A stretch of 64,000 bases of DNA from Nocardioides anomalus (lineage in GTDB: Bacteria > Actinomycetota > Actinomycetes > Propionibacteriales > Nocardioidaceae): positions 4,650,001-4,714,000 of the forward strand of contig NZ_CP049257.1 in assembly GCF_011046535.1 (NCBI RefSeq), given 5' to 3'. Position 1 is the first letter of the stretch. Each line of letters starts with the position of its first letter. This document shows positions 19,700-29,039 of the stretch, in pieces. Position numbers and translations under genes: made by a program. Under the pieces are notes generated by a model. It was given only the letters and a program-made list of their open reading frames with translations, was not told the origin of the DNA and searched no databases.

Positions 19700-21747
19700 C
19701 CGCCACCGCGGCCCCGCCCCGCGTCGAGCCCGGCGCGCAGCCGCCGGTCGCGCCCCGCGAGGCCACCCCCCGCGCGGTCTGGGCCGCGCTGGTCGTGGTG
19801 GCCTGGGTCGTGGTGTGGGCGGTGACCAAGGGCACCGACACGCTGGCCCGGCCGATCCGTGAGCGCACCGACCTGATGGACCGGCTGTCCGGCTTCCGCG
19901 ACGACGTCATCGCCAGCCGCGACACCAACCCGATCATCAAGTTCACCTACGCGCTCGGCGACAAGTTCGTCAGCGCGGTCGACTGGCTCCAGCGGATGGT
20001 CTCCGAGCCGAACTTCCCGCGCCCGGTCCCCGAGCTCGGCTGGCTGGGCGTCACCGCGGTCGCGGTGTGGATCGCGCTGGCCGTGGCCGGGTGGCGGATC
20101 GCCGTCCTGGTGGCGGCGTCCTTCGTCTCCTTCGGCCTGCTCGGCTTCTGGTCCGACGCCATGGACCTGCTCATCGTCACCTTCGTCTCGGTCGCCATCG
20201 TCGTGGTCATCGGCATGCCGCTGGCCGTCTGGATCGCGACGAGCAGGCGCGCCGACCGGGTGGTCACGGTCTTCCTCGACCTCGCGCAGACGATGCCGAC
20301 CTTCGTCTACCTGCTGCCGATCGTGCTGTTCTTCGGCATCGGCGCCTCGGGCGCGGTGGTCTGCACCCTCATCTACGCCCTGCCGCCGCTGATCCGCATC
20401 GCCGGGCACGGCATCCGCTCGGTCTCGCCGACCACCATCGAGGCCACCGACTCCGCGGGCCAGACGTTCCTCCAGCGCCTGTTCAAGGTGCAGCTGCCGA
20501 TGGCCCGCTCGACCATCGTGGTCGGGCTCAACCAGAGCATCATGGCCGCGCTCTCGATGGCCACGCTCGCCTCCTACGTCGACGGCCCGGGGCTCGGCAA
20601 GCCCGTGCTCAACGCGCTGACCCGGGTCGACATCGGCGGCGCGTTCGTGCCCGGCATGCTCATCGTGGTGATGGCGATCATGCTCGACCGCACCGTCACC
20701 GCGGCCAGCCAGCGGCGCGACGTGGCCGCCCACGGCGAGGGCTGGAGCACCCGGACCCGCCGCATCGTCCTCGCCGTGACCGGCGTCGCGGTCCTGGTCT
20801 GCATCTACGAGTCCCGCCAGGCCCTGTGGGCCGCCCAGTTCCCGGAGAACCAGTCGGGCCGCTGGGTGGCCGACCGCGTCAACAGCCTCACCGGGTGGGT
20901 CGTGGACACCATCGGCGGGTTCACCGAGGGCGTGAAGAACCTCGTCTCCAGTGTGCTCATCGACCCGCTGCAGAGCCTGCTGGCCGAGTCGCCCTGGTGG
21001 CTCGCGGCCGTGGCGATCCTGGCCCTGGCGTGGGTCTTCGGCCGCAGCCGGGCCATCGTGCCGACCGTCGTCTGCCTGGTCGGCATCCGCCTGCTCGACT
21101 TCTGGCACGACGCGATGGTCACGCTCACCATGACGCTGGTCGGCACCGCGCTGGTCATGGTCCTCGCGGTCGTCTTCGGCGTCTGGATGGCGCGCAGTCG
21201 CCGCGTCGACCTGCTCATCCGCCCGCTGCTGGACGCCGGGCAGACCATCCCGCCGTTCGTCTACCTCATCCCGGTCCTCGCGCTGTTCGGGCCGACCCGC
21301 TTCACCGCCATCGTGGCCGGCATCGTCTACGCCGCACCCGCTGCGATCAAGCTGCTGGCCGACGGGGTCAAGAACGTGTCGCCGACCACCGTCGAGGCCT
21401 CGCGCTCCACCGGTGCCACGACGTGGCAGGAGATCACCAAGGTCCAGCTGCCGATGGCCCGCGGCGCGATCGTGCTCGCGGCCAACCAGGGGCTGCTCTA
21501 CGTCCTGGCCATGGTCGTCATCGGCGGCCTGGTCGGCGCCGGCGCGCTCGGGTACGACGTCGTGCTCGGCTTCTCCCGCTCCGAGGAGTGGGGCCGCGGC
21601 GCCGCGGCCGGCGTGACCATCGTGCTGCTCGGCGTGATGATCGACCGGATCACGCGGGCCGCCGCCGACTACCAGCCACAGACGGCCGCCACCCGGCCCG
21701 GCCGGCTGGCCGCCCGCAACCGCGCCGGCGCCGCCACCGTCGGCTGA
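19696..21747 (+). CDS. proW: Fused tandem ProW-type permease of the betaine ABC transporter
   Basis: 683 residues, about twice the length of ordinary ProW (about 300-350). It contains two binding-protein-dependent permease domains in one chain. Each has the EAA-type loop: [36 protein letters not shown] in the first half and [36 protein letters not shown] in the second. The two halves are clearly repeats, so one polypeptide would replace the usual permease homodimer. The start is the GTG at 19696, overlapping proV. It forms the channel for ProV and the lipoprotein ProX. Confidence 0.92.
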   Translation: MTATAAPPRVEPGAQPPVAPREATPRAVWAALVVVAWVVVWAVTKGTDTLARPIRERTDLMDRLSGFRDDVIASRDTNPIIKFTYALGDKFVSAVDWLQRMVSEPNFPRPVPELGWLGVTAVAVWIALAVAGWRIAVLVAASFVSFGLLGFWSDAMDLLIVTFVSVAIVVVIGMPLAVWIATSRRADRVVTVFLDLAQTMPTFVYLLPIVLFFGIGASGAVVCTLIYALPPLIRIAGHGIRSVSPTTIEATDSAGQTFLQRLFKVQLPMARSTIVVGLNQSIMAALSMATLASYVDGPGLGKPVLNALTRVDIGGAFVPGMLIVVMAIMLDRTVTAASQRRDVAAHGEGWSTRTRRIVLAVTGVAVLVCIYESRQALWAAQFPENQSGRWVADRVNSLTGWVVDTIGGFTEGVKNLVSSVLIDPLQSLLAESPWWLAAVAILALAWVFGRSRAIVPTVVCLVGIRLLDFWHDAMVTLTMTLVGTALVMVLAVVFGVWMARSRRVDLLIRPLLDAGQTIPPFVYLIPVLALFGPTRFTAIVAGIVYAAPAAIKLLADGVKNVSPTTVEASRSTGATTWQEITKVQLPMARGAIVLAANQGLLYVLAMVVIGGLVGAGALGYDVVLGFSRSEEWGRGAAAGVTIVLLGVMIDRITRAAADYQPQTAATRPGRLAARNRAGAATVG

Positions 21748-21826
21748 CACCGACGCCCTCCCCGCACTCCCGCCCCAGCACGGATCCGCACCACGCGCAG
21801 CAGCGCAAACCAACCGGAGGTCAGGA

Positions 21827-22813
21827 ATGAGAATGAACCGCAAACGGGGCGCCGGCCTCCTCGGCGCGGCCGCCGTGGCGGCCATGGTGCTCGCCGGGTG
21901 TGGCGACAGCTCCATCGACAAGGAGACCAAGGCCAACGAGGACCAGCAGGCCTCCTCGGGCGACTGCGGCGAGGTCAACATGGCCGTCAACCCGTGGGTC
22001 GGCTACGAGGCCGACGCCTACGTCTACGGCGCGGTGGCCGAGCAGGAGTTCGGCTGCAAGATGAACTACAAGGAGCTCAAGGAGGACGTCTCCTGGCAGG
22101 GCTTCGGCACCGGAGAGGTCGACACGGTCATCGAGGACTGGGGCCACCCGGACCTGGAGAAGAAGTTCTTCGCCGACCAGGGCGACGGCAGTGCCTCCAA
22201 CGTCGGCTCGCTCGGCGCCGAGGGGATCATCGGCTGGTACGTCCCGCCGTGGCTCGCCAAGGAGCACCCGGACATCCTCGACTACAACAACCTGAACAAG
22301 TACGCCAAGGACTTCGCCACTTCCGAGACCGGCAGCAAGGGCCAGTTCCTCGGGGCGGACCCGTCCTACGTGCAGTTCGACGAGGCGATCATCAGCAACC
22401 TCGGGCTGGACTTCCAGGTGGTCTTCTCCGGCTCCGAGGCCGCCAGCATCACGGCGTTCCAGAAGGCCGAGAAGGACCACACCTTCCTCATCGGCTACTT
22501 CTACGAGCCGCAGTGGCTCTTCGCCGACATCGACCTGCAGCGCGTCGCCCTGCCGCCGTACACCGACGGCTGCCAGGACGACCCGGCCAAGGTCGCCTGC
22601 GACTACCCGACCACCGACCTGCAGAAGGTCGCGGCCACGAAGTGGCTCGACGAGGGCGGCCCGGCGCAGGACCTGTTCAAGAAGTTCAGCTGGACCAACG
22701 ACGACCAGAACGTCGTGGCGAAGTACATCTCCGAGGACAAGATGTCGCCGGAGGACGCCGCCGCCAAGTGGGTCGCCGACAACCAGGACAAGGTGGACGC
22801 CTGGCTCAGCTGA
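21827..22813 (+). CDS. proX: Glycine betaine-binding lipoprotein
   Basis: 328 residues. A signal peptide ends in a lipobox LAGC (Cys about 25), so the protein is membrane-anchored outside the cell. The rest is an OpuAC/ProX-type betaine-binding domain (MAVNPWVGYEADAYVYGAVAEQEFGC, VDTVIEDWGHPDLE, IIGWYVPPWL), with the Trp/Tyr residues that build the aromatic cage for quaternary ammonium ligands in this family. GGAGGT at 21816-21821 is 5 bp before the ATG. It follows proW by 79 bp. A long intercistronic hairpin separates it from the BCCT gene. Confidence 0.92.
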   Translation: MRMNRKRGAGLLGAAAVAAMVLAGCGDSSIDKETKANEDQQASSGDCGEVNMAVNPWVGYEADAYVYGAVAEQEFGCKMNYKELKEDVSWQGFGTGEVDTVIEDWGHPDLEKKFFADQGDGSASNVGSLGAEGIIGWYVPPWLAKEHPDILDYNNLNKYAKDFATSETGSKGQFLGADPSYVQFDEAIISNLGLDFQVVFSGSEAASITAFQKAEKDHTFLIGYFYEPQWLFADIDLQRVALPPYTDGCQDDPAKVACDYPTTDLQKVAATKWLDEGGPAQDLFKKFSWTNDDQNVVAKYISEDKMSPEDAAAKWVADNQDKVDAWLS

Positions 22814-22820
22814 GGCACCC

Positions 22821-22857
22821 GGCCGGGCCCGACGAGCACCGCTCGACGGGCCCGGCC
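22821..22857 (+). terminator. Hairpin between proX and BCCT gene (attenuator or mRNA-stability element)
   Basis: An 11-bp GC stem (22821-22831 with 22847-22857), an A/A mismatch, then a further 5-bp stem CGAGC/GCTCG closing on ACC. No T-run follows. It may lower read-through into the BCCT gene or protect the 3' end of the proX message; high-level binding-protein mRNA is often stabilised in this way. Confidence 0.55.
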
Positions 22858-22880
22858 ACCCATCTCGGAGGGAACAGCAC

Positions 22881-24491
22881 ATGACCGACACGCAGGACCG
22901 GCCCGTCGCGGCCGGACAGCACCCCGAGCGGCACCTCCCGGTCGACTGGACCGTCTTCGGGGTCGCCGCCGCCCTGGCCCTGGCGGTCGTCGCCGCCGGC
23001 GCCGTCTGGCCCGAGGACTTCGCCGCGAAGTCCACCTCCGCACTGAACTGGGTGACCGGCCACTTCGGCTGGCTGTTCGTCCTGACCAGCGCCGGGTTCG
23101 TGGTCTTCTCGGCCTACCTGGCGCTCACCCGCTACGGCAACATCAAGCTCGGCCCGGACGACTCCGAGCCGGAGTTCTCGACGTTCTCCTGGGTCTCGAT
23201 GATGTTCGCGACCGGCATGGGCATCGGGCTGATGTTCTGGGGCGTCGCGGAGCCGCTGACGCACTTCAACACCCCGCCCCTCGGCGAGGGCGAGGGCGGC
23301 ACGCCCGAGGCCGCGGAGAGCGCGATGCAGTACGCCTTCTTCCACTGGGGCTTCCACCCGTGGGCGATGTACGCCGTGATCGGGCTCGCGATCGGCTACT
23401 TCGCCTACCGCCGCGGGACCGGCAACCTGATCTCGGCGACCTTCCGCCCGCTCCTGGGCGACCGGCACGGACCGGCCAAGGCCATCGACGTGATCGCGAT
23501 CTTCGCGACCCTGTTCGGCTCGGCCACCTCGCTGGGCCTCGGGGCGCTGCAGATCACCGGCGGCATCGACGACGTCTTCGACCGCGGCGGAGGCAGCAAG
23601 ACGCTGGCCGTGGCGGTGATCGCCGTGCTGACGGCCTGCTTCGTCCTCTCGGCCGTCTCCGGCGTGGACCGGGGCATCAAGTTCTTGTCCAACGCCAACG
23701 CGGTGGCCGCGGCGCTGCTGGTCTTCTTCCTGTTCGTGGTCGGTCCGACGGTGTTCATCATGGGGACCTTCACCACCACGGTCGGCGACTACCTCACCCA
23801 CCTGCCGGCGATGTCGTTCAACACCGGCGTCTACGACTCCGAGGCCAGCTCCTGGCTCGGCAGCTGGACGATCTTCTACTGGGCCTGGTGGATCAGCTGG
23901 ACGCCGTTCGTCGGGATGTTCATCGCGCGCATCTCCAAGGGCCGCACCATCCGGCAGTTCGTCGTCTACGTCATCGTGGTGCCGAGCCTGGTGTCCTTCG
24001 TGTGGTTCGCGATCCTGGGCGGCTCGGCCATCGACCTGCAGCTCAACCAGGGCTGGGACCCGCCCACGACCTCGAGCGGCGGCATCGCGCTGGAGTCGTC
24101 GTTCTTCGACCTGCTGCGCGAGTTCCCGTGGGGTGGGCTGACCGTGGCCCTGGCGGTGTTCCTGGTGGCGATCTTCTTCGTCACCGGCGCGGACGCGGCC
24201 TCGATCGTCATGGGCCAGCTGAGCCAGAACGGCACCGAGGAGCCGCACCGCTGGCTCATCGTGTTCTGGGGTGTGGCCACCGGCGCGGTGGCCGCGGTGC
24301 TGCTGTGGGCCGGTGGTCTCGCGGCCCTGCAGACCCTGGTCATCCTGGTCGCGGCGCCGTTCATGCTCGTGCTGATCGGCATGTGCGTCTCGCTGCTCAA
24401 GGCGCTGCGCGAGGAGACCTTCGAGTCGACGCTGCCCTCGCGGGTGCGGCGCGCGGTCGAGCACGCCCAGCGCTACCCCGACGGCCCGTAG
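22881..24491 (+). CDS. BCCT-family betaine/choline/carnitine transporter
   Basis: 536 residues, about 12 TM helices. It shows the BCCT glycine-rich TM3 segment MMFATGMGIGLMFWGVAEP and the Trp-rich signature YWAWWISWTPFVGMFIARISKGRTIRQF (TM8 region). The GMGIG form is that of Na+-coupled betaine carriers such as BetP/OpuD, whereas carnitine exchangers differ. It has only a short C-terminal tail, unlike the long osmosensing tail of BetP, which suggests nutritional uptake. The ATG follows CGGAGGG. An 18-bp-stem terminator follows the stop. Confidence 0.92.
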   Translation: MTDTQDRPVAAGQHPERHLPVDWTVFGVAAALALAVVAAGAVWPEDFAAKSTSALNWVTGHFGWLFVLTSAGFVVFSAYLALTRYGNIKLGPDDSEPEFSTFSWVSMMFATGMGIGLMFWGVAEPLTHFNTPPLGEGEGGTPEAAESAMQYAFFHWGFHPWAMYAVIGLAIGYFAYRRGTGNLISATFRPLLGDRHGPAKAIDVIAIFATLFGSATSLGLGALQITGGIDDVFDRGGGSKTLAVAVIAVLTACFVLSAVSGVDRGIKFLSNANAVAAALLVFFLFVVGPTVFIMGTFTTTVGDYLTHLPAMSFNTGVYDSEASSWLGSWTIFYWAWWISWTPFVGMFIARISKGRTIRQFVVYVIVVPSLVSFVWFAILGGSAIDLQLNQGWDPPTTSSGGIALESSFFDLLREFPWGGLTVALAVFLVAIFFVTGADAASIVMGQLSQNGTEEPHRWLIVFWGVATGAVAAVLLWAGGLAALQTLVILVAAPFMLVLIGMCVSLLKALREETFESTLPSRVRRAVEHAQRYPDGP

Positions 24492-24497
24492 GTCGAT

Positions 24498-24537
24498 CCG
24501 GGCAGTGCTGGTGAGACTCCTCACCAGTGCTGCCCGG
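24498..24537 (+). terminator. Strong terminator hairpin after BCCT gene
   Basis: Arms 24498-24515 and 24520-24537 pair over 18 bp (two internal G-U wobbles in RNA) around an ACTC loop. It starts 6 bp after the BCCT stop and ends the betaine transport operon. The following OYE gene starts 35 bp downstream, so it probably has its own promoter. Confidence 0.75.
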
Positions 24538-24571
24538 AACACGCCTGGGGCCCTGGAGCGCTGTACCGGTC

Positions 24572-25642
24572 ATGGCTGATCTCTTCGACTCCCTGACCGT
24601 CGGCGCGTGGACGTTGCCGAACCGGCTCGTGATGGCACCGCTGACCCGCAACCGTGCCGAGGGCACCGTGCCCGGCGACCTCGCCGTGGAGTACTACTCC
24701 CAGCGCGCCTCGGCCGGCCTCATCATCACCGAGGGCAGCCAGCCCACCGCCGAGGGCCAGGGCTACCTGGACACCCCGGGCTTCCACACCGAGGAGCAGC
24801 TGGCCGGGTGGCGCCGGGTCGCCGACGGCGTGCACGCGAACGGCGGCCGGATCGTCGCGCAGCTGATGCACGTCGGTCGCATCTCGCACCCCGACAACAC
24901 CGGCGGCGAGGAGATCATCGCCCCGAGCCCGGTGGCGGCCCCGGACGAGATGTTCACCGCGGACGGCATGAAGCCCTACCCCACCCCGCGCGCGATCACC
25001 GTCGAGGAGATCCCCTCGGTCGTCGAGGGCTACGTGCAGGCCGCCCGCAACGCGGTGGAGGCCGGCCTCGACGGCGTCGAGGTGCACGGCGCGAACGGCT
25101 ACCTCATCCACCAGTTCCTGGCGCCGGGCTCCAACCACCGCACCGACGAGTACGGCGGCTCGCCGGAGAACCGGGTCCGGTTCGCACTCGAGGTCACCCG
25201 GGCGGTGGCCGACGCGATCGGCGCCGACCGGGTCGGCATCCGCATCTCGCCCGCGCACAACATCCAGGGCGCCACCGAGGAGGACCCGGCCGACGTCGCC
25301 GCGACGTACCGGCTGCTGGTCGAGGGCCTCGCGCCCCTCGGGCTGGCCTACCTGAGCGTCCTCGCCGACCCGAAGCAGGAGCTGGTCCAGGACCTGCGCC
25401 GCTCCTTCGGCGGCGTGGTCATCGCCAACGACGGCTTCGGCGAGATCACCACCCGCGAGTCCGCGCAGGAGATCCTCGACAAGGACCTCGCCGACGCGGT
25501 CGCCGTGGGCCGGCTCTTCCTGGCCAACCCCGACCTGCCCGCTCGGTGGCAGAGCGGCGCCGAGCTCAACGAGCCGGACCCCGACACGTTCTACGGTGGG
25601 GGCGCCCAGGGCTACACCGACTACCCGTTCCTCGACGACTGA
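24572..25642 (+). CDS. Old-yellow-enzyme family NADH:flavin oxidoreductase
   Basis: 356 residues, a single FMN TIM-barrel. NRLVMAPLTRNRA starts the barrel, followed by AQLMHVGRISHP and VEVHGANGYLIHQFLAPGSNHRTDEYGGS, with the substrate-binding His/Asn pair in HGAN and the catalytic Tyr after it. The end IANDGFGEI.....AVGRLFLANPDLPAR binds the FMN phosphate. Such enzymes reduce activated alkenes. It lacks the [4Fe-4S] and C-terminal domains of trimethylamine dehydrogenase, so it should not demethylate amines itself. Its position between the betaine transport and DMG genes is suggestive, but its role there is unknown. Confidence 0.88.
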   Translation: MADLFDSLTVGAWTLPNRLVMAPLTRNRAEGTVPGDLAVEYYSQRASAGLIITEGSQPTAEGQGYLDTPGFHTEEQLAGWRRVADGVHANGGRIVAQLMHVGRISHPDNTGGEEIIAPSPVAAPDEMFTADGMKPYPTPRAITVEEIPSVVEGYVQAARNAVEAGLDGVEVHGANGYLIHQFLAPGSNHRTDEYGGSPENRVRFALEVTRAVADAIGADRVGIRISPAHNIQGATEEDPADVAATYRLLVEGLAPLGLAYLSVLADPKQELVQDLRRSFGGVVIANDGFGEITTRESAQEILDKDLADAVAVGRLFLANPDLPARWQSGAELNEPDPDTFYGGGAQGYTDYPFLDD

Positions 25643-25661
25643 TCCGAGGCCGCGCCGGAGG

Positions 25662-25733
25662 TTGACCACTGCCGCGGGGCGGGTCCACACTTCTCGTGTT
25701 CCACATCGCGCACGCGATTGCGTCATGCGCAAC
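25662..25733 (+). promoter_or_regulatory. Promoter/operator of the dimethylglycine operon
   Basis: TTGACC (25662-25667) with CACACT 18 bp on is a possible promoter. GTTCCACATCGCG (25698-25710) resembles the mttB operator half. ATTGCGTCATGCGCAAC (25717-25733) is the same 17-bp palindrome type as the pair at 15384-15419, and it is offset 19 bp from the GTTCC element. Confidence 0.6.
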
Positions 25734-25756
25734 ACGTGCATCATCGAGGAGTACAC

Positions 25757-28261
25757 GTGGCAGAGGTCCCCACCCAGGCCAAGTGCGTCGTCATCGGCGC
25801 GGGCATCGTCGGCAACAGCCTGGTCCACCACCTGGCCGAGCTCGGCTGGACCGACATCGTCCAGATCGACAAGGGCCCGCTGCCCAACCCGGGTGGCTCG
25901 ACCGGCCACGCCTCGAACTTCATCTTCCTGACCGACCACTCGCGTGAGATCACCGACCTCACGCTGGACTCGGTGGCGCAGTACCGCGAGATGGGCGTGC
26001 TCATCGAGCCCGGCGGCTTCGAGGTCGCCCGCACCGAGGAGCGGATGGAGGAGCTGCGCCGCCGCATGTCCTCGGCCAAGGCCTGGGGCATCGAGGCCGA
26101 GCTGGTCTCCCCGGAGTTCGTGCAGGAGAAGGTCCCGTTCCTCGACAAGGACCAGATCATCGGCGCCTTCTGGCAGCCCGGCGTCGGCGTCGTCGACTCC
26201 CTGCGCGCCGGCACGATCATGCGCGAGCGGGCCCTGGAGAAGGGCGTGCTCACCGTCGTCCCGAACGTCGAGGTGACCGACCTCGAGGTCACCGACGGCA
26301 CGATCACCGCGGTCGTGACCGACGGCGGCACGATCCAGGCCGAGACCGTGGTCATCGCGTGCGGCGTCTGGAGCCCCAAGATCGCCGACATGGCCGGCGT
26401 GAGCCTCCCGCTCACCCCCGCCGTGCACCAGATGATCTCGGTCGGCCCGTGCCCGCAGCTGGCCGAGACCGAGGGTGAGATCACCTTCCCGATCGTGCGC
26501 GACATGGACACCTTCTGCTACGAGCGCCAGCACGGCGCCGACATGGAGGTCGGCTCCTACGCCCACCGGGCGATCCTGATGGAGCCCGAGGACATCCCCT
26601 CGATCGAGCAGTCCAAGCTCAGCCCGACCGAGCTGCCCTTCACCTCCGACGACTTCGACACCCAGCTCGAGCAGGCCTACGAGCTGATGCCCGAGCTGCT
26701 CGGCGCCGAGGGCGCGGAGATGCGCTACGCCATCAACGGCCTGCTCTCCCTGACCGCCGACGGGCTGCCGATCCTGGGTGAGTCCGACGTGAAGGGCCTC
26801 TGGACCGCGGCGGCGGTGTGGATCAAGGAGGGCCCGGGCGTCGGCCGTGCCGTCGCGGAGTGGATGACCCACGGCTTCAGCGAGATCGACATCAGCCACA
26901 GCGACATCGCCCGCTTCCACGAGCACCAGAAGCCGCGCGAGCACACCAAGCTGCGCACCACCGAGTCGTTCATCAAGACCTACGGCATCGTGCACCCGGC
27001 CGAGCAGTACGAGTCCGACCGCAACCAGCGCCTCTCGCCCATGCACGAGAGCCAGCAGAAGCTCGGCGCGTTCTTCTTCGAGACCGCCGGCTGGGAGCGC
27101 CCGCACTGGTACGAGTCCAACGCCGACCTCGTCGAGCAGTACGGCGACGCGACTATGCCGCGCGAGCACGAGTGGGACTCGCGCTGGTGGAGCCCGATCA
27201 TCAACGCCGAGCACCTGCGCATGCGCGAGGCCGCCGGCGTCGTCGACCTCACGGCGTTCCAGATCTTCGACATCGAGGGTCCGGGCGCGCTCGACAGCGT
27301 CCAGCGCACCTGCGTCGCCCAGTGCGACGTGGCGGTGGGCAAGGTCATCTACACCCCGGTGCTCGACGCCAACGGCGGCTTCCGCTCCGACCTCACCGTG
27401 ATGCGGCTCGGTGACGACCACTTCCGCGTGGTCACCGGCGGCGCGCACGGCCCGGCCGACCGCAAGTGGTTCCGCGACCACCTCACCGGCGAGGCCACGC
27501 TCACCGACGTCACCGACTCGGTCTCGACCATCGGCCTGTGGGGCCCGCAGGCCCGCGAGGTGCTCGCCTCGCTGACCAGCGACGACGTCTCCGACGCCGG
27601 GTTCGCGATGCTCACCTGTCGCGAGATCACGGTGAACGGCGCCCAGGTCCTGGCGTCGCGCATCTCCTACGTCGGCGAGCTCGGCTGGGAGCTGTACGTC
27701 GACTTCGCCGACGCCGCCGCCCTCTGGGACGCGCTGCTCGAGACCGGCGACTCGCACGGCACCCGCCCGGTCGGCATCGGCGTCTACGGCACCACCGGCC
27801 GCATCGAGAAGGGCTACCGCGCCTACGGCTACGAGCTGGACGGCGAGCGCACCATCGTCGAGGCCGGCATGCAGCGACCCAAGGTCAAGGCGGCCGACTT
27901 CACCGGCAAGGCGAAGTACCTCGCCCAGCGCGACGAGGCCCCGAAGGCCGTCCTCTGCACGCTGACCGTCGAGGACCACACCTCCGCGTCGGGGACGAAG
28001 CGCTACATGCTCGGCGGCGAGCCGATCCTGACCCGCGACGGCGGCACCCTGACCGACGGCCACGGCCACCACCCGTACGTCACCACCGCCGGCTCCGCGC
28101 CGTCGCTGGGCAAGCACGTGCTGCTGGCCTACCTCCCGCCGGAGGCGGCCACGGTCGGCAACGAGCTGGCCGTGTCGTACATGGAGGAGCTCTACCCCGT
28201 CGTCGTGGGCTCGGTCGACGCCACCGCGCTGTTCGACCCCAGCAACGAGCGGATGCGCTGA
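25757..28261 (+). CDS. Dimethylglycine oxidase/dehydrogenase (FAD domain plus H4F-binding GcvT domain)
   Basis: 834 residues from GTG, with GAGGAG 5 bp upstream; the length equals actinobacterial dimethylglycine oxidase. Residues 8-400 are a DAO-type FAD domain (VVIGAGIVGNSLVHHLAELG). STGHAS puts His51 near the position of the histidyl-FAD link in the DMG/sarcosine dehydrogenase family. After a bridging segment (about 410-470), residues 470-834 are a GcvT-like tetrahydrofolate domain (GVVDLTAFQIFDIEGPGALD, SYVGELGWELYV, RIEKGYRAYGYELDGE). It oxidises N,N-dimethylglycine (perhaps sarcosine) and captures the carbon as 5,10-methylene-H4F. The ETF genes start 1 bp downstream, so electrons may go to ETF instead of O2. 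Confidence 0.92.
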   Translation: MAEVPTQAKCVVIGAGIVGNSLVHHLAELGWTDIVQIDKGPLPNPGGSTGHASNFIFLTDHSREITDLTLDSVAQYREMGVLIEPGGFEVARTEERMEELRRRMSSAKAWGIEAELVSPEFVQEKVPFLDKDQIIGAFWQPGVGVVDSLRAGTIMRERALEKGVLTVVPNVEVTDLEVTDGTITAVVTDGGTIQAETVVIACGVWSPKIADMAGVSLPLTPAVHQMISVGPCPQLAETEGEITFPIVRDMDTFCYERQHGADMEVGSYAHRAILMEPEDIPSIEQSKLSPTELPFTSDDFDTQLEQAYELMPELLGAEGAEMRYAINGLLSLTADGLPILGESDVKGLWTAAAVWIKEGPGVGRAVAEWMTHGFSEIDISHSDIARFHEHQKPREHTKLRTTESFIKTYGIVHPAEQYESDRNQRLSPMHESQQKLGAFFFETAGWERPHWYESNADLVEQYGDATMPREHEWDSRWWSPIINAEHLRMREAAGVVDLTAFQIFDIEGPGALDSVQRTCVAQCDVAVGKVIYTPVLDANGGFRSDLTVMRLGDDHFRVVTGGAHGPADRKWFRDHLTGEATLTDVTDSVSTIGLWGPQAREVLASLTSDDVSDAGFAMLTCREITVNGAQVLASRISYVGELGWELYVDFADAAALWDALLETGDSHGTRPVGIGVYGTTGRIEKGYRAYGYELDGERTIVEAGMQRPKVKAADFTGKAKYLAQRDEAPKAVLCTLTVEDHTSASGTKRYMLGGEPILTRDGGTLTDGHGHHPYVTTAGSAPSLGKHVLLAYLPPEAATVGNELAVSYMEELYPVVVGSVDATALFDPSNERMR

Positions 28262-28262
28262 C

Positions 28263-29039
28263 GTGGCGGCCAACGTCCTGGTCTGCATCAAGCGGGTCCC
28301 GGACTCCTCCAGCGAGGTCGTGCTGACCGACGACGGCCAGGCCGTCGACGGCCGGTTCGCCGGCTTCACGACCAGCCCGCACGAGGAGTGCGCCGTCGAG
28401 CTCGCGGTGCAGGTCACCGCGGCCGGCGGCGGCCAGGCCTCCGTGCTGACCCTCGGCGACGCCGAGGCCGTCGAGCAGCTGCGCAACGCGCTGGCCGTCG
28501 GCGCGACCGCGGCCACGCTGGTCCAGGCGGAGCCGTCGACGTTCGGCCCGGCCGACGTGGCCCGCGAGATCGCCGCGGTGGTCCGGGCCCACGAGGCCGA
28601 GGGCACCAGCCACGACCTGATCCTGCTGGGCAACGACGCCGCGGACAGCGGCGACTTCCAGGTCGGCATCCGGCTCTCCTACGAGCTGGGCCGTCCGGTC
28701 GTGAACGGCGCCCGCACCCTCTCGGTCGAGGACGACCACGTCGTCGCCCGCGGCGAGGGCCCCGAGGGCACCGAGACCTACCGGGTGCCGCTGCCGGCCA
28801 TCGTCACGGTGCGCGAGGGCGGCGTGGAGCCGCGCTACCCGAGCGTGCCGGGCCGGATGAAGGCCAAGAAGGTCGCCGTGGAGGAGCGGACCCCGTCCGC
28901 GGAGCCGAGCGGCGCCAAGCGGGTCCGGATGACGCTGCCGCCGCCGGTGCCGTCGAACGTGCAGATCCTCGGCGAGGGCGCGGCCGCCGCGCCCGCGGTC
29001 GTGGACATCCTGGAGGAGCTGGGGGTGCTGGCCCGATGA
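28263..29039 (+). CDS. etfB: Electron transfer flavoprotein beta subunit
   Basis: 258 residues from GTG, 1 bp after the DMG enzyme stop. The fold marks are NVLVCIKRVPDSS at the start, NPHEE-like SPHEECAVELAV, the AMP-binding region LLGNDAADSGDFQVGIRLSYELGRP, and the PALVTV-type strand LPAIVTVREGG...PRYPSVPGRMKAKKK-like end (KAKKVAVEE). It forms a heterodimer with EtfA and accepts electrons from flavin dehydrogenases. The tight linkage argues for dedication to the DMG dehydrogenase. The stop overlaps etfA by 4 bp. Confidence 0.93.
   Translation: MAANVLVCIKRVPDSSSEVVLTDDGQAVDGRFAGFTTSPHEECAVELAVQVTAAGGGQASVLTLGDAEAVEQLRNALAVGATAATLVQAEPSTFGPADVAREIAAVVRAHEAEGTSHDLILLGNDAADSGDFQVGIRLSYELGRPVVNGARTLSVEDDHVVARGEGPEGTETYRVPLPAIVTVREGGVEPRYPSVPGRMKAKKVAVEERTPSAEPSGAKRVRMTLPPPVPSNVQILGEGAAAAPAVVDILEELGVLAR

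Noticed and set aside
24572..25642. Trimethylamine/dimethylamine dehydrogenase instead of an OYE-type reductase
   Set aside because: At 356 residues it has only the FMN barrel; the [4Fe-4S] motif and the C-terminal dinucleotide domains of TMADH are absent.
24521..28669. A 1382-codon open frame on the minus strand opposite the OYE and DMG genes
   Set aside because: GC-rich codon structure keeps the antisense frame open. The plus strand carries clear family motifs (OYE, DMGO, ETF beta) and the antisense translation is Asp/Val/Gly/Leu-rich with no domain.
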